DNA of 64,000 nt from Mangifera indica (Eukaryota > Streptophyta > Magnoliopsida > Sapindales > Anacardiaceae), in assembly GCF_011075055.1 (NCBI RefSeq), contig NC_058155.1, forward strand, positions 12,247,537 through 12,311,536. Reading direction: 5' to 3'. Positions 36,958-47,907 of the stretch are shown here, piece by piece (the first letter of the stretch is position 1; every line of letters begins with the position of its first letter). The notes under the pieces are model-generated. The model had not been told where the DNA came from. It saw nothing but the letters and a program-made list of their open reading frames with translations, and made no database searches. The position numbers and the translations under genes were made by a program.

Positions 36958-39633
36958 CTACCAATAATTGCCACAAGAACAATGACCATTTTTAAAATGG
37001 TGAAAGCACTTTGAGTCACTCAAATATATTTCACACCCGTATGTCATAGAGACATATTTAGCTGTTTCATGGCAATCTCCACACATCCTAATGTTTTTCA
37101 CAATCCTGATTCTCTGAGGTACTGGGGATGAACTAACTAAAGCAAAAGCTAATGCAAGTTTTTCACTGTGGACACCACTGATTTCTTCCTTCTCTTCTTC
37201 CTCAATGCACAATCGATTGCTAGAATGGTGTGTCTTTATGTTTTCTGGTATCTTTTGCAACCAAGAATACAAAAGATCTGAGTACGGTTTAGACTGATCA
37301 CCTGTGACAAACGTATACACCATATTTTTAATTTCAATCCAGCTCTGTCCCAGAGATTTTCTTAACATGTTCTCATTTTCAAGCTTTCTCACATTCAAAG
37401 CATCCTGAGGATTCCCACATATAGCATAAGTCTTCAAAATTAACTGCTGAGTCAAAATATTTCCAGGTTCCAATTCAAGCAAACGTTCCAAAGCATATAC
37501 AGCTAAGTCAATATTCCCATGAATCCTGCAGGCAGTTAGTAATGCCTCCCAAATAGAGGAGTCAGGATTTATGGGCATATCTTCTATGAACTCCATTGCT
37601 TCCCTGAGCATACCTGCACGACCATATAAATCCACCATAGCTGAATAATGCTCCAACATTGGTATAATTTGATAGTCTTCAGTGATGCTAGAGAAAACCT
37701 TTTTCCCCTTGTCCACCATTCCAGCAAGACTGTGCGCAAGGATAACACTTACAAAAGTACCTCTATTTGGTTCAAATCCCAATTTTCTACTTTGATCAAA
37801 GAGATCAAGTGCAGCACCCCCAAATCCGTGTAAAATGTAACCAGAAATCATTGAATTCCAGGTGATCATATCTTTATGTGGTATTCCATCAAATAGAGTT
37901 CTTGAGTATACAACATTCCCTGACTTGGCATAAGTTTCCATAAGTGAATTCATAACAGGGAGTGAATAATCTAAATCTCTGCGTAATACACAACTGTGGA
38001 TCTCCTTCACCTTGTTTGCAGCTACTAAATATGCACAAGTAGGCAAGACACTCAAGATGGTAACGAAATTTGGAATAAAACAGTAAGTCTGCATTTTTCT
38101 AAATACTCCCAATGCATTATTCTTCTGGCCTAGTTGCTGGTAGCCAGAAATAAGTGAGTTCCATGATGCTGTGTTCCTCTTAACTTTCCCATCCCTCTCC
38201 ATTCTTTGAAAGAGATCAATGGCTTCATCCTCATTTCCATTTTGTATATATCCTGAGATCATCGCATTCCATGTAATAACATCAGGTGGAATATCTGATT
38301 TCTGCATTTTCATGAAGAGTTCATAGGCCCTGCCGCAGTAGCCTGCTTGACAATATCCTCCAATCATTGAGTTCAACGTGTATATATCTTTCTCATTGAT
38401 CATATCAAACAATCGCTCAGCATCCTCTAACTTCCCACATTTGGAATACATGCCAATGAGTGAATTCCCAACCAGTAGATCATCAATGAAGCCCATCTTA
38501 ACCGCAACACAATGTAACTGCAACCCAATTTCTAATGCTTTTGAATTTGTACAAGCAGAAATTGCACTTGTAACAGTAACCCCATTTGGCTTTACCCCAA
38601 CAAAAGACATCTCCTTAAACAAATTCAATGCATCACTTGTCCTCCCATTTTGGGCAAATCCTGAAATCATACAAGTCCAAGAAAAGACATCAGGACTAAT
38701 ACCCAAACTCTCCATCTTCTTCATCAGTGCCATTGCAGCATCACATTGCCCCAATTGGTTGTAGCTGCGAATCAAAATGTTCCATGTCACAAGACCCAGT
38801 TCAATCCCCTCTTTACACATCTCATCAAACAACCTATGAGCAGCTTCATTGTCACCAATTTGGTAGTATCCCGATATCATTGAATTCCAAGCCACATTAT
38901 CCCTCTCTTCCATGCCTTTAAAAAACCTCCTCGCCCAACTCATTTCTCCACATTTTATGTACACGGCCAAGATCGAATTTCTAACACGCGTAACACAGGC
39001 CATCCCCAATTTAATTACTAAACAATGTATCAATTTTCCCGTTTCAAAATCTCCATAATTTCCACAAGCTTGCAAAATTTTTGGAAACAAGAAATCATCA
39101 GGCAACACACCATCGATTATCATAAAAAAGAATAGCTCGACAACTTCCCGCCATCTCTGCTCTCGCGAACATGCCCCAATCAACGCCGACCAAGTGTACA
39201 GATTCCTCTCACGCATTGCATCAAAAACCTTACGCGCATCATTAAAACGCCCGCATTTTGCATACATGCTAACTAGCTTGGTCTCAACAAAGACGTCTAT
39301 TTCTGACACTAAATTAATATTGGCATGGAGTTTTCGACCAAGTTGAATATCATTTGCATCAATGCATGATTGGAGTAAGTTAATATAGGTGTTCCCTCTT
39401 ACCTTCAAGCCTCTTTTGGCAACCGAGTCCAGAACTGTTATGGCTTCAGTAAGACGTCCATTTCTACAAAGGTGGTTTAAATGAGCGTCTGTGGATCTGG
39501 CAAATCCCTTTTTGGTAAAAGGCAGTGTCGGTTGGACGGATTTGGATGAGAATTCAGATAAAATGTCATATTTTTGGGGAATATTTACAGCAAGTTTTGT
39601 TGTCGAAATGCAAGGCATCGTCAAGTTATCCAT
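36958..39633 (-). CDS. pentatricopeptide repeat protein, PLS class with E and DYW domains
   Basis: Single-exon 891-aa protein. After an N-terminal presequence of about 45 residues, PPR motifs run from about residue 50 to 690, with the usual repeat wording (VWNSMISGYxQxG, NSLIGMYSKCGKLEDAERLF, PDVITWNAMISGYIQNG). The E and E+ segments follow (IWEALLTACRIHGNIDLA, SWIEIKNMVYTFVTGD). The DYW deaminase domain ends the protein: the HSE zinc and catalytic motif at about 822-824, CGDC at about 851-854, HHFKNGHCSC and the terminal triplet NYW in place of DYW. Such proteins bind organellar RNA by the repeat code and carry out or guide C-to-U editing at specific sites. Its target is not deducible here. 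Resembles At1g19720 in length and wording (from memory). Intronless structure is normal for the family. Confidence 0.95.
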   Translation of the reverse strand: MDNLTMPCISTTKLAVNIPQKYDILSEFSSKSVQPTLPFTKKGFARSTDAHLNHLCRNGRLTEAITVLDSVAKRGLKVRGNTYINLLQSCIDANDIQLGRKLHANINLVSEIDVFVETKLVSMYAKCGRFNDARKVFDAMRERNLYTWSALIGACSREQRWREVVELFFFMIIDGVLPDDFLFPKILQACGNYGDFETGKLIHCLVIKLGMACVTRVRNSILAVYIKCGEMSWARRFFKGMEERDNVAWNSMISGYYQIGDNEAAHRLFDEMCKEGIELGLVTWNILIRSYNQLGQCDAAMALMKKMESLGISPDVFSWTCMISGFAQNGRTSDALNLFKEMSFVGVKPNGVTVTSAISACTNSKALEIGLQLHCVAVKMGFIDDLLVGNSLIGMYSKCGKLEDAERLFDMINEKDIYTLNSMIGGYCQAGYCGRAYELFMKMQKSDIPPDVITWNAMISGYIQNGNEDEAIDLFQRMERDGKVKRNTASWNSLISGYQQLGQKNNALGVFRKMQTYCFIPNFVTILSVLPTCAYLVAANKVKEIHSCVLRRDLDYSLPVMNSLMETYAKSGNVVYSRTLFDGIPHKDMITWNSMISGYILHGFGGAALDLFDQSRKLGFEPNRGTFVSVILAHSLAGMVDKGKKVFSSITEDYQIIPMLEHYSAMVDLYGRAGMLREAMEFIEDMPINPDSSIWEALLTACRIHGNIDLAVYALERLLELEPGNILTQQLILKTYAICGNPQDALNVRKLENENMLRKSLGQSWIEIKNMVYTFVTGDQSKPYSDLLYSWLQKIPENIKTHHSSNRLCIEEEEKEEISGVHSEKLALAFALVSSSPVPQRIRIVKNIRMCGDCHETAKYVSMTYGCEIYLSDSKCFHHFKNGHCSCGNYW

Positions 39634-40048
39634 TGAATTCTTCTGCTATATTTACAAATTTCAATTTTTGTCAACAAGATTGAATATTTTCGGAGGTTGA
39701 GAAGAAGAAACGGACAGAGTAATGCCAGACTTGTGTGGTGGAAACTGGAAACCCGCATTGCAGGTGACCACCGGATTATACCGTAAGCTACCGGTGGCTG
39801 TACTAGTACCAGTCACTGTCCAATAATAACCAAGTGGAAAGATAACTAGATAAGCGGTGGACATGTCCACTGAGCTAATGGCTCCATCAAGAAGGCCCAT
39901 GGGCCTCTCTTGGTTGACCCAAATTTGGGAGGCCCGACAACGCTCGCATATGAGCTTACTCGAATTCACTTTAAATAAAATATAAATAATTATTTGGAAA
40001 TTATGTCTAATGATATGTATAGATAATCATTAAAGCCATCATCAGAAG
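39634..40048. promoter_or_regulatory. PPR promoter region
   Basis: The sequence upstream of the PPR ATG. It contains the palindrome GGCCCATGGGCC at 39894-39905, two back-to-back site II (TGGGCC/GGCCCA) elements. These are known TCP-factor sites enriched in promoters of genes for organellar and ribosomal proteins. The 102-codon minus-strand frame across this stretch has no domain and overlaps the promoter. Confidence 0.5.
39894..39905. promoter_or_regulatory. palindromic site II (TCP-type) element
   Basis: GGCCCATGGGCC, about 260 bp upstream of the PPR start codon. Site II elements are established TCP-binding motifs in plant promoters. Use by this gene is inferred from distance and gene type. 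Confidence 0.45.
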
Positions 40049-40132
40049 GTCAGGATGGCCGAGTGGTCTAAGGCGCCAGACTCAAGTTCTGGTTCTCGAA
40101 AGAGAGCGTGGGTTCAAATCCCACTTCTGACA
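40049..40132 (+). tRNA. tRNA-Leu (anticodon CAA)
   Basis: An 84-nt type II tRNA without an intron. The acceptor stem is GTCAGGA paired with TTCTGAC, followed by discriminator A. The D arm is in GCCGAGTGGTCTAAGGC (also the A box), the anticodon stem is CCAGA/TCTGG with loop CTCAAGT, giving anticodon CAA at 40083-40085. The long variable arm TTCTCGAAAGAGAGCG is typical of leucine. The T arm is GTGGGTTCAAATCCCAC (B box). It reads UUG codons. The sequence looks like the standard plant nuclear gene, with no sign of decay. CCA is not encoded, as expected. Confidence 0.97.
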
Positions 40133-42561
40133 ACAATTTATCATACATAATTTTACAGTAAACGGATGGATAATTACCCATACCTCCCCTGAGGGTTTCG
40201 GCTTTATCCCTCACACCCAAAAGGTATGAAATAATATCTCTGACCCCCCCCCCTTCACATTTTAAGGGTTGATGCTTTCCTCCATTTCACCATAAATGAT
40301 AGATTTATTTTTTTATGTTTGTTATATATTTCATTTAACCCTTAAGAAATCAATCACTATTATATTCATCCGCTTTAATTTTAAAAGTATTGAAAACACC
40401 CTTATTGTTGGTGATATTTGTGATATCCAATTTTTTAATTAAAAATTTATTATACAAATCAACTTCAACTTATAATTACATATTTTCTAGGGAAGGTGGC
40501 ACATTAATATAACAGATCTTTACTTTAAAATATTATGATATAAATAATAAATAAATCATATGAAAAATCGATTTTTAAGTTTCTTAGAAACAAGAAGGTA
40601 GGAGGAATGTACAAATTATGTATTTTTTAAGTGTAGAAATTTGAATTAAAGTCTAACATATCTCTATTGATAGTAGTGTTTTTAATACATTAGGAAGAAA
40701 ATAGACAGGTGTAATGGTATTCGTAAGATTGAATTGTAATATTTTTTTAATCGAATTGAATATCGATTAAATAGAAAGGTTAATTTGATCTAACTGAATT
40801 AAATTGGACATCAACTCAATACAAATGACAGTTTGATCTAACTGATGGTTAGACTAATTGATTGATGATTTGACCAATAAACTATTTAAAAACAATATTT
40901 GAAATAATTTTATATAATTTATTATTAAATATATAATTTAAAATATTATGATATTAAAATAAACTTAGTTTGATCCTATATATGTTCAAAATTGATAAAT
41001 AAGGTATTCGATTCAATTAATAATAATTTTTTTACAAAAAAATATTATTTTTTATATTTACCGAATCAAACCCAATTTTCAATTTGATCTAATCAAACGT
41101 TTGAAAGATTCAATCCAATCCAAAGTAATTTAACTTTAAAAATAGTTTTCAAATAAATGAAAATCATTTTTCTTAACAAATCTTAGATTTAATTAATCGA
41201 TCCAATCTAACTTTTAGAACTATATTGAATTGAATAAACCATATGATAAAAAAAGTTATTAGAAAATTTTTAAAGCTAAAGCGAATAAAGGGAGGTATTG
41301 GATAATATTTCAAATGTAGGTCCACGCCTTTTGGTAGGTAAAACTAGACCCAAATCGAGCATCCATTCAATCGAAAGACCAATCTATTGGTTCATTATCC
41401 AACCAACTAGTTAGATCAATAATATCAATTTGATACAATTAAAATTAAAACAAGTTCAATCATATGATATTTTCATCTCAATTAAACCGGTCCAACCCAA
41501 TAATTGAATTACATTAAATACTATTTATCCAATTTAACCACGGAGTCAAATGGTTTAGAACATATTTTAACCATGACATAATCAAATTTAGCACCTCAAT
41601 TCATTAAAAGCTAACACATCAATTCATTTACAATAAATCTATGTGTATAAATAATATATCAAACTTTATGCACAAATGATAACATTTCGCTATATAATTA
41701 AGTGTTACTTTATCTTTGGTTTAAAACTATCTAGTCATATAAGGGCATATAATTATTTGTGTACAAAATTATATATATTGTTTATACACATAATACTACT
41801 CATTCATATAAATAAACTAGTAAGAAATGTTTATATACATAGTTTTATTCAAATCGAAATAAGCTTTGGCAGGATTTCTTTCTTGTTATTTTTGGGTAAT
41901 ATCCAGCAAAAATCCATTTGGCTATAACAAAAAAGAGATAACACAAAGAAAAGCTGATCATGTTACGTAATAATATGCCTTTATCCAGATAATCATGGTT
42001 GCGAACAATGCATTCAACTGTGATCTGTGAAGAAATTGATATGCTTGCCTTTTTTCTCTCTGAAGGCTTCAGTATTCATGACATACATAGAAGCAAATTA
42101 AAGTGGGCAATATTTCATATCGTCTTCAAAAAATTCCTATGCGTAAAATATTTTCTATCTTATCTAAAGCTGAAAAAAACTGACATCATTGCTTTGTCTT
42201 TAAGCACCAAAAGCCCCATTATAATATTCATATTATTCCTGTAAGCCCTAAATGCTAAACCATTCATTAGGACTCAGGTAATCTTGTGGGTCAATGAAGA
42301 GTATCCTACAGAAAGCCTGTTATAGGTTTACCTTGAAAAAGAGAAGTGGAATCTGTAATATTAAGGAACCCGGGATTTCAGATATCAAATGCATCACAGC
42401 CAGAATGTCTACTGGAAGGCTTCTGGGCAATCTTGAAAAGAGAAAGACCTAAATTAATCCACAAAGATATTTACTTCCATATAAAACAATTCAAAAATAG
42501 AGTTGCTGAAATGCAACAGAAGTGCAACAGATCTCCTTACCTGGTAACAGTTGAGGGTAAC
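40133..42561. other. AT-rich spacer between the tRNA and the RING gene
   Basis: A terminal-repeat-like stretch at about 40167-40290 (ATTACCCATACCTCCCCTGA, with a run of nine C at 40246) has a loose inverted partner near 41285-41310, so an old foldback element may span this interval; no target duplication was confirmed. 40300-41900 is very AT-rich. From about 42250 the sequence is probably the 3' untranslated region of the minus-strand RING gene. No coding region is supported. Confidence 0.35.
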
Positions 42562-44875
42562 TCAATTTTTCCTATATCTGGCCCAAAAACTTTTCTTCTG
42601 GACTGAATCATTCTCGGTTAGTGATCTATGCCGCTTTGACCCAAGCAAAAAATGCCATCGAAAGAAAGGCTTTGCAGAGGAGCTCCTTGCACTAGAACTG
42701 GCTTCTGTCTTCAGAAAATTTCCATTTTGTTTAACATCTTTTTGGTAACCATAATCCTCTGAATCATCATCAAGATAACTATCCACAACTCGGTTTCTAG
42801 ATATCTTATGGTATTTTGCCTTTAATTCTGCTTCTGCTTTTAAAGCTTTTCTAGACATCTTTGAGACTTGCTTCTCTCCAACCATACATATTGGGCAAGT
42901 TGGGTCGTATCTATCAGTGTCTGCTGTCATAACCTCCAAGCACTCAGCATGGTAAATATGTCCACAGACAAGCACAGAAACCACTGAGAGCTTATTGTAA
43001 GCAGAAATTCTCTGGCTACACCAGGAAGATCTCTCTGTCAAGAGCTTTGAACATGCCCCACAACTTTGCAGATCTACGGAGGGTGAACATGAGAACCTAC
43101 TGCTGGATCCACTTATATAGCCGTGACCAGAGCCCAGATGTTCACTGTCAAAAGACCACCTCTCTCTTTGTGAAGAGGCCACAAGCTCAGAAAAAGTGTG
43201 CCTGGAGCACCCATCAGAAGAGCCACCACATGATCCAGCAGTTAAGTCATTGCTGCATGTGGAAAGTACAGAAGAAGACCTTCCTTCAGATATTGGGTAA
43301 TTATTAGGTGATTTCAATCCTAAGATTTGACTATCAGAAACCTGTCTCAACAGCCTGTGGCCAGGTGAACGGCGAGCCCTTCTAGATGGGGTTGAACTAG
43401 GAGGAAGTAAACGAGGATGGGTAGACAAAGGATCAACTATCGGTGTAGAGAAGGACGAAGGTATAGAAAATGAAAGTTTCTGTGTTGATGTATGAGCAAT
43501 AATTGATGATTCTTCCAAGTTCTTCACCTAACATATCAGAAGAGGCTAAGATGCATATTCATGGATAGAGAGAATAAGATTCATGGTAATCAAATAGAAA
43601 AAAACATATAGAAGGAAAGAAATACATGTAAACTCACCTCCACAGGAAAATTAGTGGCAATGGATTTCAATTCTTCAGAATAATTGCTTGCCATGGGTAT
43701 GTCTGGATCAATAATGGAAAGAATGCATCAAAAACACTAAAAAAGAAATCAAAGGAATCACAGGGTGCATCCATCAACCATATTACTTATGGCATCATAT
43801 ATTAAAATGGAAGTCAAGCAAGTGAGAGGATCGTGAATCATTCTATATTTCTGGACTCTCTTTATCCTAAAACATAGTTATTTAACTAGTATATCATTTA
43901 CTGCAACATATTTAATTAAAACCACATTCAATCAATTGAAAACAACAAAAAACAAATCCCCAAATTCTTCTTTCTTTATACTTACCACAGAAAAGAAAAG
44001 GTTCATTTAGATATTCTCGAATAATCACCTATTCCACACTAATACAAAAAATAATACCAACATGAAGCAATGCATTGAGATAAAAAAGATTGTGTTCAGC
44101 ACAAATGTTCTAGAAGTACAAAATGTAAAATTGTTTCATGGTTGATCTCTAGAAACTAATCACAAAAATGAGTAAAAAGAAAAGTGCATCCATTTGACTT
44201 CTATATACACTTAACCAAAAAAATCATAATCTGATAATCCTTGGTCCAACAGACAAAAGTGTCCAATGTGAGTAACGCTCAGGGCTGCATCTAAACAAAA
44301 CATGTTTGGCACATATCCCCAAACCAGATATACATTATACATTTCTGAAGAACTTAACTCCAAAAAATTAAACGCACTAACACAGTAAAATCATTTCCCC
44401 ATGAACCAGTGATTTACAAGCTTCCAGAGTGAAAAAACCATAAATCTAAAATATAGATTTCTGAAGGAATTTAAATGAAAATAGTAAATATGGACTTCTG
44501 GGGAAAAACATAAACAGAGATAATTACTAAATTACCTGATGGTAGCGCAATATAATTTGCACCTCTTTCTCCATGGACCAGCGATTTACAAGAGATGGGT
44601 GTTCGGAAATTCTCAAGGTTTCTCCCATCAGAAAAATTATCCCTTTCAGAACCTTCTAATCCTTCTATCTCCCTGCTTGTGTTTGTGCTGGCTCCATTAG
44701 ACACATGGTATGGAGAATCATCAATTTCACCAGCCAGACACCTTTGACGATCACAGTGAAAACTCAATGTTGGCGAGCATGTGATGTTCCTACATGAAGT
44801 TTCAGTTCCAGTTCCAGATCCAGTTCTATTGGGAACAGTTCTATCTCTAGCAGGTACACAGCAAGCCGACCCCAT
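42562..44875 (-). CDS. RING finger protein, probable membrane-anchored E3 ubiquitin ligase
   Basis: Three exons (44536-44875, 43638-43702, 42562-43527) give 1371 nt, 456 aa. The N-terminus MGSACC matches an N-myristoylation site (Gly2) next to palmitoylatable cysteines, so membrane anchoring is likely. A long Ser/Arg-rich disordered region follows, with a basic patch SRRARRSPGHRLLR at about 184-197. The RING lies at about 291-349: CGAC, then a distant Cys in RSSWC, CGHIYHAEC and CPIC, a variant spacing typical of this plant group. The C-terminus is basic and ends FWARYRKN. RING proteins bring E2-ubiquitin to substrates; the target is unknown. It resembles At1g75400 and At1g19680, which lie beside BLH genes in Arabidopsis (from memory). 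A GTG six bases upstream of the ATG is not used. It is divergent from TIC20. Confidence 0.9.
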
Positions 44876-46888
44876 AATCACTCATATGCAGGAAGGCTTA
44901 TCTGAAGAGATTGCAAGAAGTCTAGATGTCAAGGAAATCCCAACAGGAAGCAGTTACATAGAGATTACATCCATATCCATTATTTCCTAACAAACAAATA
45001 TGATAAAAAACTAATATGGGTTTCAGATTTCAGCAAATTATAATTAAACGCATAAAACTTCAACCAAAACGAATCTCAAATCACATCCCCAAACAAAGAG
45101 CTGATAGCAATATTATCATCAAAAGCAAAATACATGGAGATTAACAATATTAGGGGCGACACGTTAGGTACCCAAATTATATAACTGCCCATAGAATTGC
45201 TCTTAAATCAATACCAATTAAGCAATTACAAAGGAGAGATCATTCTTGATGAACTCAAGGACCAACGTAGCCCTGAATACAAGCTTATAAACTAACAACA
45301 GCCCACAAACTATAAAGTTGGCTATGAGAAGTAAACATACAGCTCGATTACAGTCCAAATGAGAGAAATAAATCATAAAAATTGAACATAATTTCATGCA
45401 GCAGCCCACCTCTACGCGGTAATATGTCCGAGTGACAGCCGAGCTTTTTATAGCAAATAAGAAGTGAAATGTGTTTCTAATAATAAGGGCTTCGTTGGCG
45501 CCTCTATCGTCTTACCAAAGTTTTCTGTCTCTCTCGCCTTTATCATCCAATTTCTTCCTAGCTGACGGACGGGATCTCTGATCGCCGGCCGGTTTTCTCC
45601 CTTCCTCTTTTTCAATTTCCTTCTCTCGCGGAATCCACGAGAAGGGTTCTTTAGGCGGCCGCACCGAAACCAGTTATATATGAGCCATAGAGCCCAAAAA
45701 TAAATGCAAACTGGGCTGACCTGAAAAAATTTCAAAAGATTGGCGGGCTGGGTTTAAATTTTGAGCCAATTTTTCAGAACCCGACCGCGCCTTGACCCGA
45801 TGAAGAGGCCGGTCCAGGTAACACCGGTTCGATCGGTTCGTAGTGTTTATATTTGGATTGGACGCTGACAAGGTAAAGAAGCCGGTGCAGACTATTGTCC
45901 GATAAAGGAGAACGGGAAACCCTAGTGAATTCGCACAGTATCAGTTTAGATATCTCTCTTCGTCAATTTTCAAGTCAAGGTAATTTCCTTTGATAACTGG
46001 AGTCTGGGAGATTTGGTCAGTTATTCGTTTAGATTTTTTCTTTTTCATTTCTAAGAAATTCGAGGACACTAAAAAGTTTGGAATTTGGTTCAGTGGCTTT
46101 TTGATGGATTTCATATCACATGTTAAGAAGGGCGTACTTGGGGTCATTTTACAGGGGATTTTTTAGATATTGCTTATCATTTTTCTCATTTTTTGTGCGT
46201 TTCACTTTGTTTTTTGGTCATCAAAGGTCAGTTTGCGGTATGAATTTTTATGGTGAGACCTGATTCGTGAGAACCACACCCCAAAAATTCATGTGAGATT
46301 TAAGTCCCATTCCTGATAACATGAGACCACTCTCGGCAGCCCCTATGCCCACGGCTGTCTGTACACTAGCGGTTTGCTAGCTTCAGTCAAATACTGCAAT
46401 GCTGGTGTCACTATCCGCACTGCATAATTACAACTGGGAGGTATGATGGTAGCTATGATACCAAATGGTACCCAATCTTGGGAGAACCACATCGGAGAAC
46501 CTAAAACAGTATAAACCCTACCAATGTGGGATCTAAGTTTTATTCCTCACACTTGGGATAGTGGTATAAGACCCTTCTCTTATACAACATGTTTTATCAC
46601 TTGAGTTGAGAGCAGTTAGCAAATTGTATAAAATGCTCAATATAGTTTTTGGGTCTTTTGCTGTGATCTTATATTGCTAATGAGTTGGTGCACAATGTTG
46701 ATGATATCTGCTAATCATGTGTAACTTATCTTCTTTGGCAGAAGCCATTTAGAGGTAAAATTTGTGCCTTTGTGCTGGAGATTAATGGAATGTTGATCTT
46801 GACAATGTCATGATGGGCAATGTTTCATATTTTGAGTATACATGTTACCTACATTCTTCTGACATTGGTTTTCATATAGGTTTTGGCA
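44876..46888. promoter_or_regulatory. divergent RING / TIC20 intergenic region with leaders
   Basis: The RING leader and its promoter occupy the left part, and TIC20 transcription probably starts near 45900 (GGGAAACCCTAG at 45914-45925 includes the telo-box core AAACCCTA). A leader donor at about 45978 (AAG before GTAATT) and an acceptor just before 46880 (TCATATAG) suggest a 5' leader intron of about 0.9 kb in TIC20. Inside it, 46225-46600 has a repeat-like character (CCAATGTGGGATCTAAG) that I cannot classify. The 82-codon and smaller frames here are not supported. Confidence 0.45.
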
Positions 46889-47907
46889 ATGATTCTAAAT
46901 GGATACACAATGCTTTTTAGTTGTATTCCTATGAATTCAAAAGCATGTAAGGCGAAGCAAAGTGTCTCCATTTTAGCAAGTGTGCCATGTTTGCCCCCTC
47001 ATGCGACAACTTTAGGTACCAGCAGTTCATGGGGACGTCATCAGTGGAAATCCTGGTCTTCAGGAGGTACGTCCATCCTTGTCCAGAGTTCTCTCTCATT
47101 TTCCACTTGGTAAAAGGTATCTCAAGTTGAACGTGGAATTAGGCTTCTCACAATACTGAACCATTTTTAAAGAAGGAATCAAATTTTATTCCATCCTGAG
47201 GGTTCTGAAATGCCCCAGAGCCTCAGAGAGATTTTTTCATTTTAATCTATATTCTTTTTTGATCTGTAGGTGTTCCACTCTTGCACCTTTCTGCTGCATC
47301 AACCCCACTTTTAAGTGGGGATCAAGGTAGTTTGTCAAGTACAATCCCCTCCTTACCTAGGAGGCGTAGATCTCATCTCTCACCTCAAGCATCAAAGGAT
47401 GTTCCGTCCAGCTTTCGCTATCCTGCTATGACCAAGAAACCGAGGTGGTGGTGGAGGACTTTAGCATGCATCCCCTATTTAATGCCTCTCCATGAGACAT
47501 GGATGTATGGAGAGACAGCGTATCATTTACACCCATTTTTAGAAGACTTTGAATTTGCCACCTACCCATTCCTTGAAGCCCTTGGCAGATTGCCAAGCTG
47601 GTTTTTAATGGCATACTTTTTTGTTGCATATCTTGGAGTGGTGAGGAGAAAAGAGTGGCCTCACTTTTTTAGATTTCATGTGGTAATGGGCATGCTGTTG
47701 GAGATTGGCCTCCAGGTGATAGGGACTGTGAGCCGCTGGATGCCACTTGCAGTATACTGGGGTAAAATAGGAATGCATTTCTGGACAATTGTGGCTTTTG
47801 GTTTCCTTTTCACTGTTTTAGAGGCTATGCGGTGTGCTCTTGCTGGTATGTATGCTGACATCCCATTTGTGAGTGATGCTGCTTATATCCAAATTCCATA
47901 TGAATAA
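46889..47907 (+). CDS. TIC20: TIC20-type chloroplast inner envelope protein translocon subunit
   Basis: Two exons (46889-47066, 47270-47907) give 816 nt, 271 aa. The first 90-100 residues are Ser/Thr-rich with few acidic residues, a plastid transit peptide. The mature part is the Tic20 domain: KKPRWWWRTLACIPYLMPLHETWMYGE, then four hydrophobic helices at about 138-155, 165-182, 200-218 and 228-246 (for example WFLMAYFFVAYLGVV and FWTIVAFGFLFTVL), ending VSDAAYIQIPYE. TIC20 is the central membrane component of the 1-MDa import complex that moves precursor proteins across the inner envelope. Length and the WWWR/HETW motifs fit the TIC20-I/IV group. The start is the first ATG after the leader-intron acceptor. 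A TTG two codons upstream is not a start. Confidence 0.93.

Noticed and set aside
39661..39969. 102-codon minus-strand frame upstream of the PPR gene
   Set aside because: It overlaps the likely promoter with the palindromic site II element and has no recognisable domain.
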